From Nitrospira sp. (lineage in GTDB: Bacteria; Nitrospirota; Nitrospiria; Nitrospirales; Nitrospiraceae), in assembly GCA_015903945.1 (NCBI GenBank), contig JABMDL010000040.1, positions 1-33,384 of the forward strand: 33,384 nucleotides of DNA, in the 5' to 3' direction. Position 1 is the stretch's first letter, and each line of letters opens with the position of its first letter. Position numbers and translations under genes: made by a program. Below the pieces are notes generated by a model that saw only the letters and a list, made by a program, of their open reading frames with translations, did not search any database and was not told the DNA's origin. Shown in pieces: positions 1 to 7,660 of this stretch.

Positions 1-32
1 TTCGGAAACTTCCCCACCCGTTTCTTGGCCAC
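1..32 (-). CDS. Possible 5' end of a gene cut by the window edge
   Basis: On the minus strand a GTG at position 32 opens a frame reading MAKKRVGKFP to the window edge. A purine-rich AGGGGGTG lies about 4 bases upstream (38-45), a good ribosome binding site. The lysine/arginine-rich start, directly downstream of the 3' end of tRNA-Lys, would suit a tyrosine integrase inserted at that tRNA. Ten codons are too few to assign a family, so this is a guess from context. Confidence 0.3.
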   Translation of the reverse strand, partial: MAKKRVGKFP

Positions 33-152
33 CTGTCACCCCCTTCGGGTGCAAGTGTGCCAATTCGCCGTGTCTCATTCTAGGGGGTCAGTCCAGATAA
101 GGGTGACTACGTAGGTCATGCTAGAGGCGAGAATCCAAATGCTTGATTTATT

Positions 153-228
153 TGGTGAGCCGGCTGGGACTCGAACCCAGGGCCCTCGCCTTAAAAGGGC
201 GATGCTCTACCGACTGAGCTACCGGCTC
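153..228 (-). tRNA. tRNA-Lys (anticodon TTT)
   Basis: Read on the minus strand this is a complete 76-nt tRNA. A 7-bp acceptor stem pairs GAGCCGG with CCGGCTC. The D arm reads TAGCTCAGTCGGTAGAGC, the anticodon loop CTTTTAA gives anticodon TTT, and the T loop is GTTCGAG. Discriminator A and a genomically encoded CCA finish the 3' end. The region downstream of its 3' end (1-152) holds only the possible gene start at 32. Confidence 0.97.
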
Positions 229-254
229 ACGCAGGACCACGCGAATCGACGATC

Positions 255-332
255 GTCACACGTCATTCGTGAAGACTCAGGCACGGGTGGGGTTATCCTA
301 CCATTGACGAATGCCTGATGACTATTGACGTT
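255..332. repeat. Inverted heptanucleotide array 1 (GTCA/TGAC type)
   Basis: Two arms are built from diverged 7-base units. The left arm has four units at 255-282 (GTCACAC, GTCATTC, GTGAAGA, CTCAGGC). The right arm has four at 305-332 (TGACGAA, TGCCTGA, TGACTAT, TGACGTT). The arms are roughly reverse complements in core and period. The right arm ends two bases before the purA stop codon. The same architecture recurs beside other minus-strand stop codons in this window. Confidence 0.7.
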
Positions 333-334
333 TC

Positions 335-1651
335 TCACCGTCGCTTCGGGCGGCGGCGGGAACAGTCCAACGGATTACGGAGCACGATCGTTTCTGACCG
401 CCTGGACCCGGTCGAGATCATGTCGATCCGGCATTGCGCCAGCTCTTCGATGCGGGCCAGATAGCGCTTCGCTTCCGACGGCAGCTGCTTGTAGGTCGTA
501 GCTCCGGTCGTGGACGCGGTCCAACCTTTCATCCGTTGATAGACCGGTTCACAATTGCTCAACACATCGAGATCCGACGGCATGTCCTTGTAGAGCGTGC
601 CTCCGTGCTTGTATCCGGTGCAGAGTTTCAGTTCCTTGCAGCCGTCGAGTACGTCCAGCTTGGTCACAGCTAGAGACGTGAGCCCGTTGACGCGCGTGGC
701 ATGACGGACGACAACAGCATCAAACCAGCCGCAGCGTCTCGCCCGCCCCGTGGTCGATCCGAATTCGCGCCCCCGTTCCTGCAAACCTTGGCCGACTTCA
801 TCGGTGAGCTCGGTCGGGAACGGTCCGCTGCCCACTCGAGTGGTATAGGCTTTCGCGATACCGAGGACCGCATCGATCATCGTGGGCCCCACACCGGTGC
901 CCGTGCAGGCCCCCCCAGCCGAGGCGCTGGAGGAGGTCACGTAGGGATACGTGCCGAAGTCCACGTCCAGATGTGTGCCTTGCGCCCCTTCGAACAAGAC
1001 TGTCTTGTTCTTCTCGATGGCCCGATTCAGGAGCGCGACCGTATCGACGAGATGGCTCTTGAGCCGCTCGGCATAGCCCATGTATTGATCGAATACCTTG
1101 TCGACCTGGAACGTCTCGGTCTTGTGAAACTGTTCGAGAAACCAATTCATCTCGACCAGATTTTCTTCCAGTTTCTTTCTGAACAACGGCGGATTCAGGA
1201 GATCGCCCACCCGGATGCCGATCCGCGCCATCTTGTCAGCGTAGGACGGTCCGATACCCCGCCCGGTCGTCCCGATTTTCCGCGAGCCCTTTGACTGTTC
1301 CGTCGCCCGGTCGATGGCTTTGTGGTAGGGCAGGATCAGGTGTGCGCGCCGGCTCACGGCGAAGTTCTTGCCGATTGCAATGCCCTTGGTTTGGAGCTGG
1401 TCCATTTCTTCGATCAGGGAGCCTGGATCCACCACGACGCCGTTGCCGATCACACAGGTGGTCCCCCGGTACAAAATGCCGGACGGGATGAGATGAAAAA
1501 TGTAGGTGTCCCGCTCGTTGATGACCGTATGCCCGGCGTTGGAACCGCCTTGGTAGCGCACGACGATGTCGGCATCTATGGCCAAGATATCGACGATCTT
1601 GCCCTTGCCTTCATCGCCCCATTGGGCGCCGATAATGACGAGATTGCCCAT
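335..1651 (-). CDS. purA: Adenylosuccinate synthetase
   Basis: Makes adenylosuccinate from IMP, aspartate and GTP, the first committed step to AMP, in the cytoplasm. The 438-residue product opens with GNLVIIGAQWGDEGKGKIVD, the GTP-binding and catalytic segment. It also carries GGSNAGHT, the TTGRGIGPSYADK segment, FEGAQGTHLDVDFGTYPYVT and the GSTTGRARRCGW loop. The open frame extends 35 codons further upstream, but that stretch is not conserved-looking and runs through a terminator-like hairpin, so the ATG at 1651 is preferred. No strong Shine-Dalgarno is seen. The C-terminus has about 15 extra basic residues beyond the usual end. Length is normal (E. coli about 432). The leader carries a promoter and an intrinsic-terminator-like hairpin, suggesting attenuation. 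Confidence 0.96.
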   Translation of the reverse strand: MGNLVIIGAQWGDEGKGKIVDILAIDADIVVRYQGGSNAGHTVINERDTYIFHLIPSGILYRGTTCVIGNGVVVDPGSLIEEMDQLQTKGIAIGKNFAVSRRAHLILPYHKAIDRATEQSKGSRKIGTTGRGIGPSYADKMARIGIRVGDLLNPPLFRKKLEENLVEMNWFLEQFHKTETFQVDKVFDQYMGYAERLKSHLVDTVALLNRAIEKNKTVLFEGAQGTHLDVDFGTYPYVTSSSASAGGACTGTGVGPTMIDAVLGIAKAYTTRVGSGPFPTELTDEVGQGLQERGREFGSTTGRARRCGWFDAVVVRHATRVNGLTSLAVTKLDVLDGCKELKLCTGYKHGGTLYKDMPSDLDVLSNCEPVYQRMKGWTASTTGATTYKQLPSEAKRYLARIEELAQCRIDMISTGSRRSETIVLRNPLDCSRRRPKRR

Positions 1652-1681
1652 CGTGAGCCCGTTTCGCTCCGCACCGACACG

Positions 1682-1717
1682 AAAAAATGGCTCTGACCCG
1701 ACTGGGAGATCAGAGCC
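1682..1717 (-). terminator. Intrinsic terminator-like hairpin in the purA leader
   Basis: On the minus strand GGCTCTGA (1710-1717) pairs perfectly with TCAGAGCC (1689-1696) across a 13-base loop, followed by ATTTTTT. This is a textbook rho-independent terminator, but it lies about 30 bases upstream of the purA start codon. No minus-strand gene is seen between here and 4340. It is therefore better explained as a leader attenuator than as a gene terminator. Confidence 0.7.
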
Positions 1718-1726
1718 CAGAGGGGC

Positions 1727-1756
1727 ATGGTAGGATTCCCCCTTCACCTTTGTCAA
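1727..1756 (-). promoter_or_regulatory. Candidate sigma70 promoter for purA
   Basis: A perfect -35 TTGACA (1751-1756) and a -10 TACCAT (1727-1732) are separated by 18 bases. Transcription would start near 1720, so the transcript would begin essentially at the terminator-like hairpin. Confidence 0.5.
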
Positions 1757-1890
1757 GCTGATCTCTTCTCCTGAGAGGTCGATCAGAGCAAGAAATCCAA
1801 TTGGCTTCCGGATGGTCCGATTCCACCCTGTGGCAGTTCGATACGGTCTGTGGGAGCGGGTTTTCGGCTTCAGAACAGCCGACGGTTTTC

Positions 1891-1920
1891 TTGACCGGCT
1901 CCGGACCTGCGTGTTAGCAT
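1891..1920 (+). promoter_or_regulatory. Candidate promoter for tRNA-Ala
   Basis: TTGACC (1891-1896), an 18-base spacer and TAGCAT (1915-1920) lie 45 bases upstream of the tRNA-Ala gene on the same strand. The remaining bases between the purA start and this tRNA show no gene. Confidence 0.4.
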
Positions 1921-1964
1921 GCCTCGACTTCTCGCGGGGTTATCATCGCTTGACGGATCAGTGT

Positions 1965-2040
1965 GGGGCTGTAGCGCAGTTGGGAGCGCGCGTGAATGGC
2001 ATTCACGAGGTCGCCGGTTCAATCCCGGCCAGCTCCACCA
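1965..2040 (+). tRNA. tRNA-Ala (anticodon GGC)
   Basis: A complete 76-nt tRNA. The acceptor stem pairs GGGGCTG with CAGCTCC (one G-U pair). The D arm contains GCGCAGTTGGGAGCGC. The anticodon stem CGTGA/TCACG holds loop ATGGCAT, giving anticodon GGC. The T loop is GTTCAAT. The 3' ACCA is encoded. An open frame on the opposite strand that ends in ELAGIEPATS is the usual antisense artefact of such tRNA genes. Confidence 0.97.
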
Positions 2041-2044
2041 AACC

Positions 2045-2345
2045 TCGCTTGCGCGTACCGCCGCGCTCGATCAACTCGCGGCGGATAAGTACTTTGCCAA
2101 CAGTAGGCTTAGATTCTTTAGCGTGCGTCCTGTCGGCTCTTTTGAGCCTTATGGTAATTGATGCCGACGGATAAAACCCACAAGTGCCTGTCATACGGTT
2201 GAACCGGTCGTTCATTTAGGTAGTATCAAACTTGATGCGACCGGATGGAGTCTTCAACCGACAGAGGTGTTTTTGTAGATAGCTTGCGCGTGCCGTCCGC
2301 CCTTTTGGTTTTATTGTAATTGTCGCGGTCGGATAACCACCACAC
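2045..2345. repeat. Three diverged palindromic elements downstream of tRNA-Ala
   Basis: This fills most of the gene-free stretch 2041-2495. Three related segments, at about 2045-2089, 2119-2173 and 2282-2334, share a 5' GCGTGCG/TTGCGCG-like start, a palindrome and a 3' CGGATAA. The stems are CCGCCGCG with CGCGGCGG (copy 1), GTCGGC with GCCGAC (copy 2) and CCGTCCGC with GCGGTCGG (copy 3, one mismatch). Sequence changes while pairing is mostly kept. No gene is supported here; minus-strand frames across the copies are short and overlap the tRNA. Confidence 0.55.
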
Positions 2346-2495
2346 GTGATTTCGAACATTAGGTTCTCCCGATTGCTTATGCCGCCTGAATTGATCACCC
2401 ATTTCGAGCTGCCTCGCTTGCCAACCCACTAGCTCCGATCGGATTGTCACTAAAACTGGTGTGTCGTATTCCTTTCACTTGGAAGGTCTGTCCCC

Positions 2496-4343
2496 ATGCT
2501 CCAAATCGAATCCGTCAGCAAGCAATACTCCACGAAGGTGCTGCTCACCGAGGCGTCCGCCCATCTCCGCCCGAATTCGCGGGTCGGCCTGGTGGGACCG
2601 AACGGCGCGGGCAAAACCACGCTCTTCCGCATGATCCTGGGGGAAGAATCGCCGGACAAGGGCTCGATCCGCAAACGGCCCCGCCTCCGGATCGGGTATC
2701 TTCCGCAGGAACTTGAAACCATTACCGGGAAGACCGTGCTCGACGCGGCGCATCGCGACGAGTTTCCCGAACACGAAGCCAAGCGCATCCTTATGGGGTT
2801 GGGATTTACCGAGGTCGATTTCGGACGCCCCGTGGAAAATCTGTCCGGCGGCTACCGGATGCGTGTCGCGCTGGCGCACTTGCTGCTCTCGAACCCCGAC
2901 GTGCTGATGCTCGACGAACCGACCAACCATCTCGACAAACCCACGCAGCGCTGGTTTGAACAGTTTCTGCTCGATTCGGACATGACGCTGCTGATCATCA
3001 GCCATGATACCGCCTTTCTCGACCGCGTCGTCACGCACATCTGGGAGCTGCGGCATCACAAGATCGAAGAGTACCGGGGCAATTATTCCCTCTTCCAAAA
3101 ACTGAAAGCGGAAAAGGATGCGCAGCTCCACGCGTCCGCGGCCCGGCAGTCCAAAGAGATCGCGCGGGTGCAGAAGTTCGTCGATCGCTTCCGGTATCAA
3201 GCCAACAAAGCCAGCCAGGTCCAGTCGCGTCTCAAACAGCTGGAGAAGGTCAAACGCATCGAGCTGCAGCGCGATCCCAAGCGGGTCAAATTCCGGTTCC
3301 CGCTCCCGTCGACCAGCGGCCGCGAGGTGCTGGATCTCGCCGGAGTTGCCAAGCGCTACGGCGAAAAGGTGGTGTACGAGTCGCTCGATTTTGCCGTGGA
3401 ACGAGGCCAGCGCATCGCTCTGGTCGGGGAAAACGGCGCGGGAAAAAGCACGCTCTTGAAGATGCTCGCCGGCGTGCTCCAGCCGGATACGGGCAAGCGA
3501 ACCGTGGGACACGGCGTGACCCTGCACTACTTCGCTCAGCATCAGGCAGAAACGTTAAACCCCGAACACACGATTCTCGAATCGCTGGAAGAGGTGACCA
3601 AGCATGCTGAGATGAATTTCCTGCGCGGCATCGCCGGCGCGTTCCTGTTCACCGGCCAGGAACAGAAGAAGCCGATCAAGGCGCTCAGCGGCGGGGAACG
3701 GAACCGGGTCGCGTTGGCCCGCATGCTGGTCGAGCCGGCCAACACGCTGCTGCTGGACGAGCCAACGAACCACTTAGATCCGGCGTCAGTAGACGTGCTC
3801 ACCGATGCGCTGGTCGAGTTTCCCGGCACAATGGTGTTCATTTCCCACGACCCGACCTTCCTGTCGAGAATCGCCACGCGCGTGGTAGAGATCGAAGACG
3901 GGCGCGCCCGGAATTTCATCGGCGATTATGAATACTACCTCTGGAAGAAAGCGCAGGAGTTCGAATCGATCAAGGAGACCAAAGAAGAGCTGGATGGCAA
4001 ACAGCAGGGCAAGCCGTCGGCTCCCACGAAGGCCATGGCGCAGCAGATTCAGGCTCCGCCCAAACAATCCGGCGGCGACCGACGGGATTTGACGAAAACG
4101 CAGGCCCGCTTGGAAAAGCAAGTCGAGCGGGCGGAATCGGACATCGCGGAGCTCGAAAGCAAAGTTAAAGCGAGGGAGATCGAATTGGCGGACCCAGCCC
4201 TCTATAATGAATTCGGGAAGTGGACCGCCCTCCACCAGGAACATGACGGCTGGAAACGCGACCTGGAGCGGTTGACGGCCCGATGGGAATCCCTGTCGGC
4301 GGAATTAGAAGAAGTGAAACAGAAGCTCGGAGCGTTGCGTTAA
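2496..4343 (+). CDS. ABC-F family ATPase (duplicated ATP-binding cassette)
   Basis: A soluble twin-cassette ATPase without membrane domains. The ABC-F family acts on ribosomes (EttA, Uup, YheS types). Cassette 1 has Walker A GPNGAGKTT (34-42), signature LSGGYRMRVALA (116-127) and Walker B with DEPTNHLD (140-147). A charged linker (about 195-260) is the interdomain arm typical of ABC-F. Cassette 2 has GENGAGKST (311-319), LSGGERNRVALA (397-408) and LLLDEPTNHLD (418-428). A C-terminal coiled coil (about 540-615) follows a proline/glutamine-rich hinge. The 615-residue length resembles YheS/Uup. GGAAGG sits about 11 bases before the ATG. Its stop overlaps the convergent PilZ gene by 4 bases. Which paralogue it is cannot be settled from the sequence alone. 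Confidence 0.93.
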   Translation: MLQIESVSKQYSTKVLLTEASAHLRPNSRVGLVGPNGAGKTTLFRMILGEESPDKGSIRKRPRLRIGYLPQELETITGKTVLDAAHRDEFPEHEAKRILMGLGFTEVDFGRPVENLSGGYRMRVALAHLLLSNPDVLMLDEPTNHLDKPTQRWFEQFLLDSDMTLLIISHDTAFLDRVVTHIWELRHHKIEEYRGNYSLFQKLKAEKDAQLHASAARQSKEIARVQKFVDRFRYQANKASQVQSRLKQLEKVKRIELQRDPKRVKFRFPLPSTSGREVLDLAGVAKRYGEKVVYESLDFAVERGQRIALVGENGAGKSTLLKMLAGVLQPDTGKRTVGHGVTLHYFAQHQAETLNPEHTILESLEEVTKHAEMNFLRGIAGAFLFTGQEQKKPIKALSGGERNRVALARMLVEPANTLLLDEPTNHLDPASVDVLTDALVEFPGTMVFISHDPTFLSRIATRVVEIEDGRARNFIGDYEYYLWKKAQEFESIKETKEELDGKQQGKPSAPTKAMAQQIQAPPKQSGGDRRDLTKTQARLEKQVERAESDIAELESKVKAREIELADPALYNEFGKWTALHQEHDGWKRDLERLTARWESLSAELEEVKQKLGALR

Positions 4344-4732
4344 ACGGAGGCCTTGAGGGTTTCTTCGAGATAGTAGTATAACCAGCGGTTCTGCTCTTTC
4401 GTCACTAATTCGTCCCACACCACGCCGATCAAGAATCCTTTCTTCTCCCACGGCTTAATCCAGGCGACGGTCCCGTCCAGTCTTTCTTGCTGTTCAACCC
4501 GATCGGAATCTAGGAAGGCGAGTGACACCGTCACTTTTTCATTGGGTACCAAGCGTTCTTTTACATGAAAACCGGCGCCGATCTTGTTGACATTGTCAAG
4601 TACCGCCGTGCTCGCACGACCACCGCTTTTCGGAGAGACCAACGCGGACCCCACCAGCGTCGCGCGGACAAATTTCCGCCGTTCACCTGCCGCCGACGCG
4701 CTGATCGATGGTTTGGCTTCCCCTCGTCTCAT
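4340..4732 (-). CDS. PilZ-domain protein
   Basis: A 130-residue soluble protein with one PilZ-type domain, a family that binds cyclic di-GMP. The signature RRKFVRA (about 18-24) fits the RxxxR part. The second motif, normally D/NxSxxG, appears as NVNKIGAG (about 47-54), with Asn in place of Ser, so ligand binding is uncertain. The first 17 residues are polar and unconserved-looking. No alternative start lies before the RRKFVRA motif. A consensus promoter ends only 8 bases before the ATG, so the mRNA may be nearly leaderless. It overlaps the convergent ABC-F gene by 4 bases. Confidence 0.75.
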   Translation of the reverse strand: MRRGEAKPSISASAAGERRKFVRATLVGSALVSPKSGGRASTAVLDNVNKIGAGFHVKERLVPNEKVTVSLAFLDSDRVEQQERLDGTVAWIKPWEKKGFLIGVVWDELVTKEQNRWLYYYLEETLKASV

Positions 4733-4740
4733 ACGATCTA

Positions 4741-4768
4741 AGTATAACCGATTAGACGAGATTGTAAA
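4741..4768 (-). promoter_or_regulatory. Promoter of the PilZ gene
   Basis: -35 TTTACA (4763-4768), a 16-base spacer and -10 TATACT (4741-4746), with the PilZ ATG at 4732. The start point would fall about 2-3 bases before the start codon. Confidence 0.55.
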
Positions 4769-4783
4769 CCATCAAAATCGTCC

Positions 4784-6079
4784 CTATGGCTGATTTTTCG
4801 GGCGGTAATAGTGCCGCCCTGTCAACGGTTCGGGAAGGTGGGGTTGCTCGGTCTTGGCTTGAGGATCGTCATGGACATAGCGGTACCCTTGGCCGTACCC
4901 CAACCCCTTCATGAGCGCCGTTACCGCATTCCTGAGGTGGAGAGGAACCCCAAGATTTCCATGGGTTTGGACATCCTGGAGCGCCTCCAACAGCCCGGCG
5001 TACGAGGCATTATCCTTAGGCCGCGATGCGAGATAGGTCGCGCCCTGCGCGAGGTTGATTTGAGCCTCTGGTAATCCCACGAATTGCACGGCCTGGGCCA
5101 CGGACATGGCCACGACAATGGCCAGGGGATCGGCATTGCCGATGTCTTCCGACGCGAAAATAACCATCCGCCTGGCGATAAATTTGGGATCCTCCCCAGA
5201 CTCCAGCATGCGGGCCAACCAATAGAGCGCCCCGTTCGGATCTGAATCGCGCAGGCTTTTGATGAAGGCGGAGATGACATTGTAATGCTCTTCGCCCGAC
5301 TTGTCGTATCGGAGCGCCTGCTTGCCCAATGCCGATTCCAGGGCAGGCCCGTCGATCAGTCTGGCGCCGTCAGCCCCTACCGGCATTTGTGTCACCACAA
5401 ATTCAAGCGAGGTGAGCAGCGTCCGCGCGTCGCCGTTTCCGAAAGCAATCAGGCGTTGCCTGGCTTCCTGCGTGAACCGGACGTTCCATGTTCCAAGACC
5501 CTGCTTGGAGTCCATGAGCGCTCGGTCGAGCACGTGGCCCAGGGCCTGGTCCGAAAGCGGTTTCAGCACGACGACGAGGGAACGGGAGAGGAGCGGACTG
5601 ATCACTTCGAAGGAGGGATTTTCCGTGGTCGCCCCCACCAGAATGACGGTCCCCCGTTCCACATGGGGGAGAAAGGCGTCCTGCTGCGCTTTGTTGAAGC
5701 GGTGAATCTCGTCAACGAAGAGGACTGTCTTCTGCTGTTGTAATGCAAGCCGGTGCTCTGCCGCCTTGATGATCTCACGCAATTCTGGAATCCCCCCGGT
5801 CACCGCCGAAAACGCCACGAAGTGGGCTTTCGTGTGCCGGGCGATCAGATGTGCCAGCGTGGTCTTGCCCGAACCAGGCGGGCCCCAAAAAACCACGGAG
5901 GAAAGACGATCCGACTCGATGGCCCTACGCAGAGGCCGATCCAGCCCGACGATTTCATCCTGCCCGACAAAGTCGGCAAAGTCCTGCGGGCGCATCCGCT
6001 CCGCCAGCGGGGCATCGGCTTTCTTCCCTGTCTGGGGAGCGGCAAACAAATCAGGCCGTGGATCGCGCGGGGTCGGCAT
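4784..6079 (-). CDS. rarA: Replication-associated recombination protein A (RarA/MgsA), AAA+ ATPase
   Basis: A clamp-loader-like AAA+ ATPase acting at stalled replication forks. The 431-residue product has an N-terminal segment with LAERMRPQDFADFVGQ, Walker A GPPGSGKTT, Walker B VLFVDEIHRFNK, sensor GATTENPSFEV, and the C-terminal tetramerisation part with MLESGEDPKFIARRM and ASEDIGNADP. All are typical of the RarA/MgsA/WRNIP1 family. The frame is open 45 codons further upstream, but AAGGAG sits 6 bases before the ATG at 6079 and the family begins there. It has its own promoter and diverges from the hydrolase gene. Confidence 0.95.
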   Translation of the reverse strand: MPTPRDPRPDLFAAPQTGKKADAPLAERMRPQDFADFVGQDEIVGLDRPLRRAIESDRLSSVVFWGPPGSGKTTLAHLIARHTKAHFVAFSAVTGGIPELREIIKAAEHRLALQQQKTVLFVDEIHRFNKAQQDAFLPHVERGTVILVGATTENPSFEVISPLLSRSLVVVLKPLSDQALGHVLDRALMDSKQGLGTWNVRFTQEARQRLIAFGNGDARTLLTSLEFVVTQMPVGADGARLIDGPALESALGKQALRYDKSGEEHYNVISAFIKSLRDSDPNGALYWLARMLESGEDPKFIARRMVIFASEDIGNADPLAIVVAMSVAQAVQFVGLPEAQINLAQGATYLASRPKDNASYAGLLEALQDVQTHGNLGVPLHLRNAVTALMKGLGYGQGYRYVHDDPQAKTEQPHLPEPLTGRHYYRPKNQP

Positions 6080-6102
6080 AAGTCGCTCCTTGCAACGAGC
6101 GG

Positions 6103-6131
6103 ATTGTATACGCCGATTCGCTTGATCGCAA
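6103..6131 (-). promoter_or_regulatory. Promoter of rarA
   Basis: -35 TTGCGA (6126-6131), a 17-base spacer and -10 TACAAT (6103-6108), 24 bases upstream of the rarA ATG. Confidence 0.55.
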
Positions 6132-6191
6132 ACAGCCCCTTGACCGGAACAACCGCCGGTGTTACGACCAGCGTCGAGTAGGGAGAGAACG

Positions 6192-6998
6192 GTGCAAGCC
6201 ACAGTCAACGGCATCGCATTGGCCTATAGTGATGGAGGCAGCGGCCTTCCGATTGTCTTCTTGCACGCCTTTCCGTTGAACCGGACCATGTGGGCCGCGC
6301 AGGAACAGGCGCTTTCGTCACAGTTTCGAGTCCTGACCATCGACCTTCGGGGACACGGGGAGTCAGACGCTCCACTCTGGCGCTACACCCTCGACCAGGC
6401 CGCAGACGATGTGCGGGCGTTGCTGGATCACCTGTCGATCCAACAGGCGGTCTTCGTCGGATTGTCGATGGGCGGCTACATCCTCTTCGCGTTCTATCGC
6501 AAGTATGTCGACTGTGTGAAGGGATTAGTACTGGCCGACACGAGGGCGCAGGCTGATACCCCGGAAGGCAAGGACGGCCGCTTCCAGATGGCGCAGGTTG
6601 CCTATCGAAAAGGGCCGACCGCGATCGCCGACCTCATGATCCCGAAACTGCTCAGTCCGGCATCGATCAACTCGAATCCGGATCTGGTTCGAACGGTTCG
6701 AGCCATGATTGAAGGCACTCAGATCAGCGGGATTGCGGGGGACTTGATGGCAATGGCCGAGCGGCCTGATTCGATTCCGTTCTTGAAACAGATTGTCTGT
6801 CCCACCCAGATCATTGTCGGCGAATTGGATCAAGCCACCCCGCCGGCCGATGCCGAGCTCATGGCCGAACGAATTCCCGGTGCCCGCCTGTCCATCATCC
6901 CCGGCGCCGCGCATCTCGCGAACCTAGAACAGCCGGACCGCTTCACGCAGATCGTTCGATTCTTCGCCGACGAGGTGGAGGGAAAAAGGCTCGGCTGA
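6192..6998 (+). CDS. Alpha/beta-fold hydrolase
   Basis: A 268-residue soluble alpha/beta hydrolase of the esterase/enol-lactonase-like branch. It shows the oxyanion-loop HAFPLN, the strand IDLRGHGES, the nucleophile elbow GLSMGG (Ser about residue 92), the acid segment GELDQATPP and the catalytic-histidine segment GAAHLANLEQP. All triad residues are present. The GTG at 6192 is chosen because GGGAG sits 6 bases upstream (6181-6185); a GTG at 6159 in the same frame has no ribosome site. The substrate cannot be told from sequence. Its 3' end converges on folE with a 17-base gap. Confidence 0.88.
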   Translation: MQATVNGIALAYSDGGSGLPIVFLHAFPLNRTMWAAQEQALSSQFRVLTIDLRGHGESDAPLWRYTLDQAADDVRALLDHLSIQQAVFVGLSMGGYILFAFYRKYVDCVKGLVLADTRAQADTPEGKDGRFQMAQVAYRKGPTAIADLMIPKLLSPASINSNPDLVRTVRAMIEGTQISGIAGDLMAMAERPDSIPFLKQIVCPTQIIVGELDQATPPADAELMAERIPGARLSIIPGAAHLANLEQPDRFTQIVRFFADEVEGKRLG

Positions 6999-7015
6999 CG
7001 TACTGGCCGCGCGGC

Positions 7016-7660
7016 TTAGTCCGAATCGCCGACACTGCCTTGGCGAATCAGCTTCAAAAACTCCTGGCGGGTTTGCAATTGACTCCGAAATGCCCCCAGC
7101 ATCGAGCTGGTGACGGCCACGGTGTTCTGCTTCTCCACACCGCGCATCATCATGCAGAGATGCCGCGCTTCGACGACCACGCCGACGCCGTTCGCGTTCA
7201 ATTTCTGGCTCAGGGTTTCGGCGATTTGGACCGTCAACCGCTCTTGGACCTGCAGCCGCCGGGCAAAGGTGTCGACAATCCTCGGGATCTTGCTCAAGCC
7301 CACAACCTTCTTGTTGGGCAGGTAGCCGACATGCACCTTGCCGAAAAACGGCAGCAGATGGTGTTCACACATGCTGAAGAAATCGATGTCCTTCACGATG
7401 ACCATCTCGTCGTACTCGATCGGAAACAGCGCCCCGTTCAGGAGATGGTCAATGTTGCGCTGATAGCCCTGGGTCATGAAGGCGAGAGCCTTCGCGACCC
7501 GTTCGGGCGTCTTGAGCAACCCGTTTCGGCCCGGCTTCTCGCCGAGGGCTAGGAGCATCTGCGTGACGAGTGACTGCAAGGCTTGTACGTCCGCCGGCTG
7601 CCCGCTCCCACCGACATCTTCGACCGGCCCCCGTCGTTTGGTGCTCCCCCGCTTAGCCAC
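7016..7660 (-). CDS. folE: GTP cyclohydrolase I
   Basis: Converts GTP to 7,8-dihydroneopterin triphosphate, the entry to folate and pterin synthesis. The 214-residue protein has the [18 protein letters not shown] zinc and active-site segment, [19 protein letters not shown], and the second zinc cysteine in HLCMMMRGV. The GTG at 7660 is preferred because AGGAGG lies 5 bases before it. That places the start inside the end of the PTPS gene (8-base overlap), so the two are probably translationally coupled. The N-terminal 20 residues are basic and likely flexible. Confidence 0.95.
   Translation of the reverse strand: MAKRGSTKRRGPVEDVGGSGQPADVQALQSLVTQMLLALGEKPGRNGLLKTPERVAKALAFMTQGYQRNIDHLLNGALFPIEYDEMVIVKDIDFFSMCEHHLLPFFGKVHVGYLPNKKVVGLSKIPRIVDTFARRLQVQERLTVQIAETLSQKLNANGVGVVVEARHLCMMMRGVEKQNTVAVTSSMLGAFRSQLQTRQEFLKLIRQGSVGDSD

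Noticed and set aside
1652..1756. 35-codon N-terminal extension of PurA
   Set aside because: It runs through the terminator-like hairpin and has no similarity to the family start; the ATG at 1651 fits PurA.
2003..2215. Minus-strand frame ending in ELAGIEPATS
   Set aside because: This is the antisense of tRNA-Ala plus the adjacent palindromic element, a well-known false ORF type.
2045..2345. Integron attC sites
   Set aside because: The tandem palindromes recall attC, but convincing RYYYAAC and GTTRRRY ends at the right places were not found.
6080..6214. 45-codon extension of RarA
   Set aside because: It overlaps the rarA promoter and the hydrolase start; AAGGAG marks the ATG at 6079.
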